This document shows, one piece after another, positions 1 through 8,629 of a DNA stretch of 64,000 nt. The notes under the pieces were generated by a model that was given only the letters and a program-made list of their open reading frames with translations, ran no database searches and was not told where the DNA came from. Position 1 is the first letter of the stretch. Every line of letters begins with the position of its first letter. Origin of the DNA: Chryseobacterium sp. 7 (GTDB taxonomy: Bacteria; Bacteroidota; Bacteroidia; Flavobacteriales; Weeksellaceae); NCBI RefSeq assembly GCF_003663845.1, contig NZ_RCCA01000001.1, forward strand, positions 2,170,001-2,234,000. Direction: 5' to 3'. The position numbers and the translations under genes are program-made.

Positions 1-1351
1 TAGCCATATCGGGAATCCTGAAGCTTTTGGAAAGAGCATATCCCATTTTAAACTCGTTACAAGGTGAATTTATGAAATACATATTGGAGATATCCAGAAC
101 TCCGGCAGTGGTTGTCCCGAAAAGCTTTACTTTTTTACTCTGTTTAGCGGCGAGTAAAAATTCTTCTGCAGTACTTCCGTTTCCTTTATTGATGATAATC
201 CCTACATTCTTTGGATAGGGTGAGATTTTATCCATTTTATTGATTCCCACTAAATTTCCATCGTCCTGCAGACTTACGAATTTTCCTAAGTTTTTATTGA
301 GTTTATCATTGGCTTTTTTTAAATATTCTCTATCCTCCGGAGATATTCCATATTTTTGATAGTTTTCATACAGGTCTACCATTCTCTGATTATTCAGTTT
401 TGTAGAATAAAATTGCGTTCTTACACTTCTGATAGGATTGGTATACAGGTATGGAATAATTTTAGCAAAACTGCCATCACTGCCACCTCCGTTATTTCTA
501 ATATCAATAATAAGGTTTTCCGTACTTTCAATTTTAGATTGATTGGCTGTAATGACACTGTCTATATCTTTTTTCAAAGCCCCATTGAATGAAGGGATTC
601 TCAAAAGTAGTGTAGTTTTGTTAAGTTCTTTCAGAAAAGGTTTTTGAGCCGTGATTGCCTGATAATGCGTTTCAATTTCTTCCTCTTTTTCAAATTTAGG
701 GGAAACTCTTTTCAAGGTAAAATCATTGATTTCAAGATAGTTTTTTCCAACAAGCCTTATATTGTAAATTTCCTGACCAGATTTATTTCTTAAATAGTAG
801 GTTCCTTTGGTTTTATCGGCGTTGAAAATCAATTTCAACTCATTAGGTTTCCAGTTTTCCGCTCCGGACTCGATAATGAATCCTTTATAGGCTTCTCCAA
901 TCTTTTTAATTCCTATGGTATAAGGTTCAACTGCCCAGATACCTTCAATGTCTATGTCTTTTTTAGATGCAGCTTCTTTTTTGAACTTTTCAATATCTAT
1001 TTTTACCAGTTCTGTTTTGGCATTTTCATTAACTATTAGTGGAGCTTCAGCCGTTTTATTTTCAATTTTTGAGATTGAAAAATGTCCGGATCTGAAAAAT
1101 TTGAACCAATCATAAATGGTCTGATAACATTCTGTATCGGATTTTGAATTTTTAATTTTTTTCAGAAAGTCATCATTATGTGCCTGATAAGCTGAAACGC
1201 CTTTTTTATCAATGATATACTGATATCCTGCATCATTTTCCTCGAAAGTTTTTTTCACCCACTCATAATTACTTTCACAAGTACAGTTTTGAGCCAAGCT
1301 GAAAGAAGAAGAGGTGATAAAAATTAAAAGGAGTGTCTTAATTTTAAGCAT
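1..1351 (-). CDS. S41 family peptidase, C-terminus cut by window edge
   Basis: The reverse strand is open from ATG at 1351 to base 1 without a stop, giving 450 visible residues; the C-terminus lies outside the window. Residues 1-21 form a signal peptide (MLKIKTLLLIFITSSSFSLA, then Q), so it is secreted to the periplasm. Near the end, NKGNGSTAEEF resembles the catalytic serine region of C-terminal-processing (tail-specific) peptidases, with Ser393 as likely nucleophile, followed by GTTTAG; NLIIDIRNNGGG is the typical S41 strand upstream. No PDZ domain is obvious, as in many Bacteroidetes S41 proteins. The substrate cannot be told. It is divergent from the SDR gene at 1551. The family call is fairly sure, the role unknown. 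Confidence 0.82.
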   Translation of the reverse strand, partial: MLKIKTLLLIFITSSSFSLAQNCTCESNYEWVKKTFEENDAGYQYIIDKKGVSAYQAHNDDFLKKIKNSKSDTECYQTIYDWFKFFRSGHFSISKIENKTAEAPLIVNENAKTELVKIDIEKFKKEAASKKDIDIEGIWAVEPYTIGIKKIGEAYKGFIIESGAENWKPNELKLIFNADKTKGTYYLRNKSGQEIYNIRLVGKNYLEINDFTLKRVSPKFEKEEEIETHYQAITAQKPFLKELNKTTLLLRIPSFNGALKKDIDSVITANQSKIESTENLIIDIRNNGGGSDGSFAKIIPYLYTNPIRSVRTQFYSTKLNNQRMVDLYENYQKYGISPEDREYLKKANDKLNKNLGKFVSLQDDGNLVGINKMDKISPYPKNVGIIINKGNGSTAEEFLLAAKQSKKVKLFGTTTAGVLDISNMYFINSPCNEFKMGYALSKSFRIPDMA

Positions 1352-1550
1352 ACGTTGGTTTTTAGTTTTTAAAGGTTACAAATCTAACGATAAATCTGTT
1401 TTTTTATGATTTGGAATGATATTTATCTGGAGAAATATTTCATTTGAATGATTTTTTTGAACTTTTCAGCAATACAAAAATGAACGTTGCGCCAATATCA
1501 TCCTTCTGAAAATCTATGAACTTTGTACCATCATTTAAAAAAGAATAACA

Positions 1551-2342
1551 ATGAGTAAAACAATTTTAATTACAGGTGCAGCAAGCGGATTTGGGAAGAT
1601 TGCGGCTTTTGATCTTGCTAAAAAAGGACATAAAGTAATCGCTACAGCTCAGGTCTATCCTCAGATGAGTGATTTAATCCATGAAGCAAAAGAACAGGGA
1701 GTTGATCTGACTGTGGACAAGCTAGATGTAACGAACCAAAGAGATGTAGATTATATCTTAAAGAAATATGGTGATATTGATATTCTCATCAGCAATGCCG
1801 GGATTATGGAAGGCGGTCCTATTGCCGAGCAGCCCGTAGATATTATCCGTTCTATGTTTGAAGTGAATGTATTTGGTGCTCTGAATCTTGCACAGGGCTA
1901 TATCAAAAAGTTTGTGGAAAAGAAGGAAGGTAAGATTGTGTTCACCTCTTCAATGGGAGGTTTATGGACGGTTCCTTATGTTGCAGCTTATTGCTCTTCA
2001 AAACATGCCTTAGAGTCTATTGCAGAAGGTTTGAGAACTGAACTTGCACCATTTAATATCAAGATTGCAACTTGTAATCCGGGGGTATTTGGAACAGGTT
2101 TCAATGACAGGGGAGTAGATTCTATTTTCCACTGGTATGATCCGAAAACCAATTTCACTCCGGAATCGGCTTTTGACGGAGCTGCTGAATCTTTAGCACA
2201 CCAGCTTGATCCACAATCTATGGCAGACGTTATTGTGAATGTAGCTCTTGATGATAACAGCAACTTTAGGAATGTACACCCGAAGGAAACCGAAGAGTTT
2301 GTAAAACAGCTTCAGGCAGATGCATGGACCGCAAAAAGCTAA
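1551..2342 (+). CDS. SDR family oxidoreductase
   Basis: A 263-residue classical short-chain dehydrogenase/reductase. It has the cofactor motif TGAASGFG at 8-15, the NAG motif at 82-84, catalytic Ser133/134 (FTSSMGG) and the Tyr147-x-x-x-Lys151 pair (YCSSK), so it should be an active NAD(P)-dependent oxidoreductase in the cytoplasm. The substrate is not predictable. The stop is followed after 4 bases by the GlcG/HbpS-like gene and then an AraC regulator, so the three probably form one operon, and the AraC protein may control it. Confidence 0.9.
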   Translation: MSKTILITGAASGFGKIAAFDLAKKGHKVIATAQVYPQMSDLIHEAKEQGVDLTVDKLDVTNQRDVDYILKKYGDIDILISNAGIMEGGPIAEQPVDIIRSMFEVNVFGALNLAQGYIKKFVEKKEGKIVFTSSMGGLWTVPYVAAYCSSKHALESIAEGLRTELAPFNIKIATCNPGVFGTGFNDRGVDSIFHWYDPKTNFTPESAFDGAAESLAHQLDPQSMADVIVNVALDDNSNFRNVHPKETEEFVKQLQADAWTAKS

Positions 2343-2346
2343 CATC

Positions 2347-2748
2347 ATGGAATTGAGTTATAAAACTGCCGAAAAGGTTTTACAGGCGGCAAAGGAAAAG
2401 GCATTATTTCTGAATATTCCTGTGAGTATTGCGGTAGTAGATGCCGGAGGGCATCCTGTTGCATTGGCAAGACTTGATAGTGTTTATGGCGTAATTGATT
2501 TTGCCATTAAAAAAGCAAGAACCGCGGCTATGTTTGGAATAAACAGTGATGTAATGGGAGATATTATTTCAGAAACCGGTATTAATGGATATGGAATGCT
2601 GAATTCTAATGACGGAATTTTAACCATTGCAGGTGGCATTGTCCTTCAAAATGCAGAAGGAAAAATTATAGGTGCAGTAGGTTCTTCAGGGGGAACTCCT
2701 GAGCAGGATAAAGAAATTGCAGAGGCAGGAGCTCATGCTATTGCTTAA
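2347..2748 (+). CDS. GlcG/HbpS-family heme-binding-like protein
   Basis: A 133-residue protein of the DUF336 (GlcG/HbpS) family. The N-terminus (MELSYKTAEKVLQ) leads into the family core IPVSIAVVDAGGHPVALARLD, and the end carries the glycine-rich GAVGSSGGTPEQD typical of this fold. Members include the heme-degrading HbpS of Streptomyces and proteins of unknown role next to oxidoreductases. An in-frame ATG at 2320 overlaps the SDR gene; I prefer 2347 because it gives the usual family N-terminus. No signal peptide. The gene lies in an SDR-AraC operon, which suggests an accessory role to the dehydrogenase, but that is inference. Confidence 0.82.
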   Translation: MELSYKTAEKVLQAAKEKALFLNIPVSIAVVDAGGHPVALARLDSVYGVIDFAIKKARTAAMFGINSDVMGDIISETGINGYGMLNSNDGILTIAGGIVLQNAEGKIIGAVGSSGGTPEQDKEIAEAGAHAIA

Positions 2749-2766
2749 ATTTCAGATATTTGTATC

Positions 2767-3570
2767 ATGGAAAATACTTCTGAAATCATATTTGACAAAC
2801 TGGTTTATTCATGTGCTTTCGAATCTTACAGAGGGCATGAGGAGTTTATTCCTGATCACTTTCTGGGGTTTCAGATATCCGGAGAGACTCATGCTTTTCA
2901 TGAACATGGTAAAACAGTAATCAAAGAAAATACAGTAGTTCTGGTTAGAAAAAATCAACTGATCAGAACTATTAAATATCCATCTGCTCATGAAAAGTAT
3001 CAGTTTGTTTCCATCACATTGGATGATGAAACACTGAGACAGTATGCCGCTGAAAATAAAATAGCTGTAAATACCCCTTTCCCAGATAATCAACGGTTAT
3101 TTTTTAAACCTGATGATTTTTTTAAGAGCTATTTTACATCTCTTATTCCTTACATTAATAAAGCGCAGGGAATATCTGCCAAGTTAGCTGATTTAAAGGT
3201 AAAAGAGGCTATAGAATTACTGTTATTGAGTAATCCTGATCTTAGCAATCTTCTTTTTGATTTTTCTGAACCTCATAAAATTGATCTTAAAGAGTTTATG
3301 AATAAAAACTTTATGTTCAATGTCTCAGTAGATGCTTTTGCAAAGCTTACAGGGCGCAGTCTTTCGGGGTTTAAAAGAGATTTCAGCAAAACTTTTGAAA
3401 TGACTCCCAAACACTGGCTGAAAGAAAAAAGATTAAAGGAAGCGTATTATTTGATTAAGAACAGAGATAAAAAGCCTTCAGATATTTATCTTGATCTGGG
3501 TTTTGAGAATTTATCTCACTTTTATTCTTCTTTCAAAAAGAAATTTGGAGTGACAACTACGGAGGTATAA
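2767..3570 (+). CDS. AraC family transcriptional regulator
   Basis: A 267-residue protein whose last ~100 residues form the two-helix-turn-helix AraC/XylS DNA-binding domain (FAKLTGRSLSGFKRDFSK for the first HTH, DLGFENLSHFYSSFKKKFG for the second). The N-terminal ~150 residues look like a cupin-type sensor, with His-rich stretches such as HAFHEHGKT. It starts 18 bases after the heme-binding-like gene, so it is probably the last gene of the SDR operon and its likely regulator. The ligand is unknown. Confidence 0.88.
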   Translation: MENTSEIIFDKLVYSCAFESYRGHEEFIPDHFLGFQISGETHAFHEHGKTVIKENTVVLVRKNQLIRTIKYPSAHEKYQFVSITLDDETLRQYAAENKIAVNTPFPDNQRLFFKPDDFFKSYFTSLIPYINKAQGISAKLADLKVKEAIELLLLSNPDLSNLLFDFSEPHKIDLKEFMNKNFMFNVSVDAFAKLTGRSLSGFKRDFSKTFEMTPKHWLKEKRLKEAYYLIKNRDKKPSDIYLDLGFENLSHFYSSFKKKFGVTTTEV

Positions 3571-3606
3571 CTTTTAACCATAAAAAAACACAATTATATT
3601 ATATGT

Positions 3607-3802
3607 AACTGTTGGAAAAACGCAAAGACGCAAGAAAGGTTTTATAATGTGACTGTTCTAAGACGCGAAGATTTTATCTCCGATAAAATTTAATCCTGGA
3701 TATTTCAAAGCATTATTTTATTGCCCGTTGATTAATCACAAAATCTGCGAGAATCTATCAATCATTTGTAATTTCCTGCTTCTTTGCGTTTCTCTACAAG
3801 TT
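3607..3802. repeat. Fold-back repeat element, family 1, copy A
   Basis: Non-coding 196-bp segment filling the gap between the AraC gene and the convergent PRISE gene. The ends are imperfect inverted repeats of 28 bp (3607-3634 and 3775-3802, about 22 of 28 matching) with the shared core AACGCAAAGA. Inside lies the small palindrome ATTTTATCtccGATAAAAT (about 3673-3691). Related ends and the same inner palindrome occur at 37792-38003 and 53288-53571. No ORF. Confidence 0.7.
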
Positions 3803-3803
3803 A

Positions 3804-4871
3804 TTAAGGAATCATATTTTCAGATCTCAGTCTTTCAAAGACATTGATAAAAGAGTCTTCTGTACTTGTATAAGCTGTAAAGCCTAGTTTTCTGCTTTTG
3901 GACATGTCACACATTACTTCCAGAGGTCTTCCAAGATCCAGATCGGTATGCCATGCGGATGACAATCTATCCAGATTGGTTTCTTTGAGATTATATTTTT
4001 CTGCAATGGCTGTCCAGATTTCGTGGTCGTTTTCCAGCTCTTTTTCAAGAGGTCGTAAGCTACCGTTGAAACCTTCGGCTTCTATACCAAACCAATCTGC
4101 CAGTCTTTTCCATAACCATTTCCATCGGAAAACATCTCCATTGACAATATTAAAAGCCTGATTTTGGGCTGATTTTGTAGATGATGCCCAAACCAACTGT
4201 TTAGCTAATATTCTGGCATCCGTCACATCAGAAATACCGTTCCATTGTGCTTCAGAGCCTGGCCAGATGAACTTTCTTCCGGTTTCTTTGCAGATGCTGG
4301 CGTACACGGCCAAAGTTGCTCCAATATTCATAAGATTTCCCACGGCATATCCAACCACGGTGTGAGGCCTGTGAATGCTCCATGTAAAACCATCTCTTTC
4401 TGAAGCTTTGTATACTTCGTCTTCCTGTGCATAATAAAAGTTGGGGAGCGGAAGCCGTGGATGTTCTTCGCGGACGGGAGTTTCCGGTAAAACGCCTTCT
4501 TTAGCATAAGCCTCAAATGGCCCCAGATAATGTTTAAGCCCTGTAACCAAAGCCACATGCTGAACTGATTTTTTAGGAGATAAAACATTTAATAGGTTTC
4601 TTACCAGTGTACTGTTGACACGGATATTTTCTTCTTCAGTATCGTTGCGCATCCATGTGGTAAAGTAAATATGAGTAGGAGAGATCCCTTCTAATGCTTC
4701 TGCAAGGTTCTGCTCATTCATCAGATCTGCTTTAATAGGACGAAGACCTTGGGTATTGGTATCTGGATTTCTGGATAATCCATAGGTTGTCCAGCCCTGT
4801 GCAATTAATTCTTCTGCAAGGTTACTTCCTGTAATTCCGGTAGCGCCCACTACCAATGCAATATTTTCCAT
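3804..4871 (-). CDS. PRISE-type (progesterone 5beta-reductase/iridoid synthase-like) SDR
   Basis: A 355-residue atypical extended SDR. The N-terminal cofactor motif GATGITGS is at 9-16. Instead of YxxxK it shows the signature of the PRISE (VEP1/progesterone 5beta-reductase) family: Lys113 in TGLKHYLGPF and a tyrosine in NFYYAQED (146/147). PRISE enzymes reduce activated C=C bonds of enones with NADPH; bacterial members have broad substrate range and unknown natural substrates. It is 86 bases downstream of the Crp-type gene on the same strand and may be its target. Family call firm, substrate unknown. Confidence 0.85.
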   Translation of the reverse strand: MENIALVVGATGITGSNLAEELIAQGWTTYGLSRNPDTNTQGLRPIKADLMNEQNLAEALEGISPTHIYFTTWMRNDTEEENIRVNSTLVRNLLNVLSPKKSVQHVALVTGLKHYLGPFEAYAKEGVLPETPVREEHPRLPLPNFYYAQEDEVYKASERDGFTWSIHRPHTVVGYAVGNLMNIGATLAVYASICKETGRKFIWPGSEAQWNGISDVTDARILAKQLVWASSTKSAQNQAFNIVNGDVFRWKWLWKRLADWFGIEAEGFNGSLRPLEKELENDHEIWTAIAEKYNLKETNLDRLSSAWHTDLDLGRPLEVMCDMSKSRKLGFTAYTSTEDSFINVFERLRSENMIP

Positions 4872-4957
4872 AAGTATTGTAAAATTTCTTGTACAAAATT
4901 ATGGCTGTCGTCAGGCTTTTACCCTTGATTTGGGTCATGCATTTGCGTTGATCTGGA

Positions 4958-5542
4958 TCAAGTGTTATTCAGAGAATTCTTTTTACGGATTCTGCTTATG
5001 GTTTCAGGGGCCATACCAAGGTAAGAGGCGATAAGGTTGTGTGGAACTCTTTTGATCATTTCCGGATTCTTTTGTGCCAGTTGAAGGTATTTTTCCTCGG
5101 CAGTGTAGCTATTTGACACAATGAGTCTGTAATCTTTCGTAACGAGACTGTTTTGATATAAAATTCTGAAATAACGATCCATCACCGGGATTTCCAGCAT
5201 CATTTTTTCATAGTTTTCCAAAGTGATCATCAGTACTTCAGCTTCTTCAATGGCATCAATATTCAGTACAGATTTTTCCTGATTGATGAAACTATTAAAA
5301 TCTGAAATCCACCAGCCTTCAAAGGCAAACATATTGATGTGCTCATTTCCTTTTTCATCCAGAAAATAAGACTTGAGCAAACCCTTGCTTACAAACGACA
5401 ATGACTTGCAGATATCTCCTTCCTGAAGCAGATACTGTTTTCTACGAAGTTTTTTAAGGATAAAATAAGACTGAACCTGATTTTTCTGCTCGTCTGTGAT
5501 ATCAACCTTATTTTCAATATGCGAAAGCAACACTTCAAACAT
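4958..5542 (-). CDS. Crp/Fnr family transcriptional regulator
   Basis: A 194-residue regulator: an N-terminal cyclic-nucleotide-binding-like beta barrel (about 15-120, including EGDICKSLSFVSKGLLKSY) and a C-terminal winged HTH (RVPHNLIASYLGMAPETISRIRKK). It has no cysteine set for an Fe-S cluster and lacks the full cAMP phosphate-binding cassette, as usual for the small Bacteroidetes Crp-like proteins, so the ligand is unknown. It lies between the PPC gene (48 bases upstream) and the PRISE reductase (86 bases downstream) on the same strand. Confidence 0.88.
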   Translation of the reverse strand: MFEVLLSHIENKVDITDEQKNQVQSYFILKKLRRKQYLLQEGDICKSLSFVSKGLLKSYFLDEKGNEHINMFAFEGWWISDFNSFINQEKSVLNIDAIEEAEVLMITLENYEKMMLEIPVMDRYFRILYQNSLVTKDYRLIVSNSYTAEEKYLQLAQKNPEMIKRVPHNLIASYLGMAPETISRIRKKNSLNNT

Positions 5543-5590
5543 CAGATAAATATTTCATCAAAAATACTATTTTCAACCACAATTAATGTT

Positions 5591-6037
5591 CTACTTTTCA
5601 AAATCATAGAGATTGATTCCTATTTCTTCATTCTTCACTTTTACCACTCTTGTATTCAATGGATAAAAGATAAATTCCGCAGCTCCCTGAATTTTTGCGT
5701 CCAGCAGATGTCCTGCCAAAGCCGTGTAATCTTCTCTTCCCAGCGTAATGTGAAGATGAAGAGTGGATTTTCCTTCTATTTCAGATACATTTCCGGAAAT
5801 ATTGGTGACCTCCATTTGTTCTTTGAAAGTCTTATCCACATATTTTTTTGTTGATGGGTTAAAGAAACGTAGCGTAGCTTCACTCACAGCTCCTATTCCG
5901 GTTACTTCTCCTGCCTGAATATTCTGGTTTTGAATAAAATCTGTTAAACCTTCCACAATACTGGAATGATTATCAAGACTAACTATATAAATCTGGTCTA
6001 CTTTTTTTGCAGACCAATTTTTTCCTTTGTAATTCAT
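5591..6037 (-). CDS. PPC (DUF296) domain protein
   Basis: A 148-residue protein consisting of one PPC/DUF296 domain, the plant-and-prokaryote-conserved domain otherwise joined to AT-hooks in plants. The family signature is visible: TGIGAVSEATLRFF near 46-59 and the histidine cluster LHLHITLGR followed by AGHLLDA, which forms a metal site in bacterial structures. Bacterial members trimerise; their job is not settled and DNA binding is not assured, since no AT-hook is present. It lies 11 bases after the dehydrogenase gene, so the two are probably co-transcribed. Confidence 0.85.
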   Translation of the reverse strand: MNYKGKNWSAKKVDQIYIVSLDNHSSIVEGLTDFIQNQNIQAGEVTGIGAVSEATLRFFNPSTKKYVDKTFKEQMEVTNISGNVSEIEGKSTLHLHITLGREDYTALAGHLLDAKIQGAAEFIFYPLNTRVVKVKNEEIGINLYDFEK

Positions 6038-6048
6038 CAGTTCTATAT

Positions 6049-6900
6049 TTATTCTATAGTTTTCAGATAATTGATGATTCCGATAACGTCATCATGACCA
6101 AAACCATTATCATGCGCATTTTGATATGTTTTAATCAAAGCTTCAGACAGAGGATAATCTGCGCCTGCATTTTTAGCAAGAAGAATATCTTTCAGCATCA
6201 GATCAAGGGCAAATGCCGGAGCGTACTGATCTGCAATCAACAGAGGTGTTTTTACTTTGGTAGCACCGCTTCCACTGGCACTTTCATTGATGATTTTCAG
6301 CATGTCTGATCTTTCAATTCCTAACTTTTCTGATAGTAAAACAGTTTCCGCCAGTCCCTGATAAATGGCAGACAGAAAATAATTGATCGATAGTTTTCCT
6401 GCGATTCCTTTTCCGTTTTCACCTAAATGTTTTACAGATTTTCCCATTTTCAAAAGGTAGGGCATAGCACGCTGGATATCTTTTTCTTCACCTCCTGCCA
6501 TAATGATCAGTGTTCCTTCCTTTGCTGGCTGGGTACTGCCTGCTACAGGAGCATCAATAAACGAAGCTTCTTTTATTTTCAAGGCAGATGCAGTTTCTGT
6601 AGAAGCTTCCGGGGAGATGGTACTCATATCTATAAAGAGTTTCCCTTGAATGTCTAAGGGAAGAATTTCTTCGTATACTGCTTTTACAGCATTGTCGTTG
6701 GTCAGCATTGTGAATATAATATCGCTGTTTTGTACAAGGTATTTAATTTGAGTAGAGATGGTAGATTTTTCTTCGAAATCTTTAGCTTTTTCCGGTGATC
6801 TGTTATATACTGAAAGTGGAAATCCTGCTTTTTCAATATTCTTTGCCATAGGGTGACCCATATTTCCTAATCCGATGAATCCGATTTTTTCCATTGTCAT
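6049..6900 (-). CDS. NAD(P)-dependent oxidoreductase, 3-hydroxyisobutyrate dehydrogenase family
   Basis: A 283-residue beta-hydroxyacid dehydrogenase. The Rossmann motif IGFIGLGNMGHPMAKN lies at the N-terminus; the substrate-binding segment FIDAPVAGSTQPAKEGTL is typical; the catalytic lysine is in GKGIAGKLSINYF. Such enzymes oxidise 3-hydroxyisobutyrate, tartronate semialdehyde or reduce succinic semialdehyde; the exact substrate is open. A second ATG two codons in (6894) is an equally good start. It leads a leftward group with PPC, Crp and PRISE genes. No valine-catabolism genes are near, so a true 3-hydroxyisobutyrate role is not supported by context. Confidence 0.87.
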   Translation of the reverse strand: MTMEKIGFIGLGNMGHPMAKNIEKAGFPLSVYNRSPEKAKDFEEKSTISTQIKYLVQNSDIIFTMLTNDNAVKAVYEEILPLDIQGKLFIDMSTISPEASTETASALKIKEASFIDAPVAGSTQPAKEGTLIIMAGGEEKDIQRAMPYLLKMGKSVKHLGENGKGIAGKLSINYFLSAIYQGLAETVLLSEKLGIERSDMLKIINESASGSGATKVKTPLLIADQYAPAFALDLMLKDILLAKNAGADYPLSEALIKTYQNAHDNGFGHDDVIGIINYLKTIE

Positions 6901-7115
6901 CTTTTATTTTGTTATTAATTAAAATTTTATGTTTTCAACCTTCTGAATGAAAATGAGTTATATGAAGATAGGTTAATAAGTAGGTAAAATACATCTGTTT
7001 TGCAGCAAAATATCGACCAAATAGCCCCATTACAAAGTTAAGTTTTAATTATATTTTTAAGTATAAGTTTTTAAAACCGGAGAAACTTTCAGAAATTTGC
7101 AGCAAATAAGAATCA

Positions 7116-7742
7116 ATGAAGATTGTAGATATAGAGAACTGGAACAGGAAAGAACATTTTGAATTTTTTTCTAATATGGCAAGCCCTTATTTTGGATTTA
7201 CAACAGAGGTAGACTGTACAAAAGCCTACGATACGGCAAAAGAAAAGGAATATTCATTTTTTGCTTATTATTTTCACAAATCTATGGTGGCAGTCAATAC
7301 GGTGGATGAATTAAAGCTCAGAATTATTGATGGGCAGGTAATACAGTTTGATATAGTTCATGCGGGCAGTACAATCGGAAGACCGGATGGTACTTTTGGT
7401 TTTTCATTTACTCCTTTTTCTGAAGATTTTGAAACATTCAACACTGCTTTACAGGAAGAGATAAAAGGAGTTCATGCCACTACAGGATTAAGGTTAAGCA
7501 ATGAAAGGCTGGGGAAGGATCACATCAGGCATACTACTATTCCGTGGAATTCGTTCAGTGCAATATTGCATCCTACAGATTTTAATACCACAGAATCGGT
7601 TCCCAAAATTGCTTTTGGAAGGTTCAACATCAGAGAAGGCAGAAAATATCTTCCGGTTTCTATTGAAGCACATCATGGGCTGGCAGACGGAATTCACCTT
7701 TCCAAATACCTGGAAGAGTTCCAAAAGCAGCTTGATCAATAG
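7116..7742 (+). CDS. CatA-type chloramphenicol acetyltransferase homologue
   Basis: A 208-residue protein with the type A chloramphenicol acetyltransferase fold. The catalytic motif is HHGLADGIH with His187 as general base and Asp191; IPWNSF supplies the serine (146) that stabilises the transition state in characterised enzymes. The length matches the family (about 210-220). All key residues are present, so O-acetylation of chloramphenicol is plausible, but chromosomal homologues in flavobacteria are not always resistance genes. It stands alone, followed by a strong terminator at 7771. No mobile element is near, so recent acquisition is not indicated. Confidence 0.85.
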   Translation: MKIVDIENWNRKEHFEFFSNMASPYFGFTTEVDCTKAYDTAKEKEYSFFAYYFHKSMVAVNTVDELKLRIIDGQVIQFDIVHAGSTIGRPDGTFGFSFTPFSEDFETFNTALQEEIKGVHATTGLRLSNERLGKDHIRHTTIPWNSFSAILHPTDFNTTESVPKIAFGRFNIREGRKYLPVSIEAHHGLADGIHLSKYLEEFQKQLDQ

Positions 7743-7770
7743 TAATAAACACAATATAACTTACCCAAAA

Positions 7771-7798
7771 GCAGGATTTACAATAAATCCTGCTTTTT
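7771..7798 (+). terminator. Rho-independent terminator
   Basis: A perfect 10-bp stem (GCAGGATTTA ... TAAATCCTGC) with a 3-base loop is followed by a run of five T. It lies 28 bases after the acetyltransferase stop. Confidence 0.85.
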
Positions 7799-8269
7799 AT
7801 TATGGATACTCCTTTTTTATTTCTGTGATGAACAGGCTGAAAAACATTGATCAAGATCATAAAAAGTAAACACACAAAGCCTCTATATTTACCATAACCA
7901 AAATGGGAGGGGAGATAATGGGAAACAGGCTGATAAAAGCTGTTGTGATATTTTGCTTACAATGTAACGTGGTATCTATGTGGTACGCATATTTAACAAA
8001 ATTTTAATCATTTTTTCTTTCTTTGTCAGGATAAAAATAAACCGAAATTTATAGGTGATGTTTTTTAACTTAATTATTTATAGAATATTATTAAATATTG
8101 TAAACCATTGAGTTGAATTAATAAAAACCATTGAATTTTGAATATCTAAAAATCATTTTGTTGCCGATATTAAATTAGCAGAATACAGATTGATATTAGG
8201 AAAAGACTTTGTATGGATGCACAAAAAAGACGCTGGCATCTGAAAAATAAGTAGAGATGAAAAATTATT
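7799..8269. other. AT-rich gap, nothing convincing
   Basis: About 470 bases before the small HTH gene. I found no convincing ORF, no TAnnTTTG promoter and no strong hairpin. A 7-codon ORF starts at 8257, just before the HTH gene, but there is nothing to support it. Confidence 0.5.
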
Positions 8270-8611
8270 ATGAAAAATAGAAAAACTGAAACTGATTTAG
8301 AAAATTTAGATCAAAAAATTCGTGTACAGGACGAAATAATGGCATTAGCCAAAAGCAATTCTCCTCGTCTCCTGAATAAATTCCGATTGGTTTATCCTGA
8401 TTTTTTTAAGAAGTTATCTGATATACAGCCTATCCTTAAAAATTCTGAATTGATCTTTTGCATTTACCTTAAGCTCAACATGACCACCAAGGAAATTGCA
8501 ACCTATATCTTTGTAACTCCAAAAGCAATACAGAACAGGAAAAACAGGATCAGAAAAAAGCTGAATATTCCTTCTGAATTTGATATTTATAAATGGTTTA
8601 ATGAATTTTAA
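8270..8611 (+). CDS. Small LuxR-type helix-turn-helix protein
   Basis: A 113-residue protein. The C-terminal half contains a LuxR/NarL-like HTH (MTTKEIATYIFVTPKAIQNR KN followed by RIRKKLNIP), and the N-terminal ~50 residues are predicted helical and charged. In Bacteroidetes this HTH usually sits at the end of long TPR or sensor proteins, so a stand-alone version may be a DNA-binding module working with another partner. No receiver domain is present. It converges with the MBL gene at 8630, only 18 bases away. The role is unknown. Confidence 0.7.
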   Translation: MKNRKTETDLENLDQKIRVQDEIMALAKSNSPRLLNKFRLVYPDFFKKLSDIQPILKNSELIFCIYLKLNMTTKEIATYIFVTPKAIQNRKNRIRKKLNIPSEFDIYKWFNEF

Positions 8612-8629
8612 ACCATTTTTTTTCTGTAT

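Noticed and set aside
7116..7742. Acquired chloramphenicol resistance cassette
   Set aside because: No integrase, IS, att site or unusual base composition around it; it looks like a resident chromosomal homologue.
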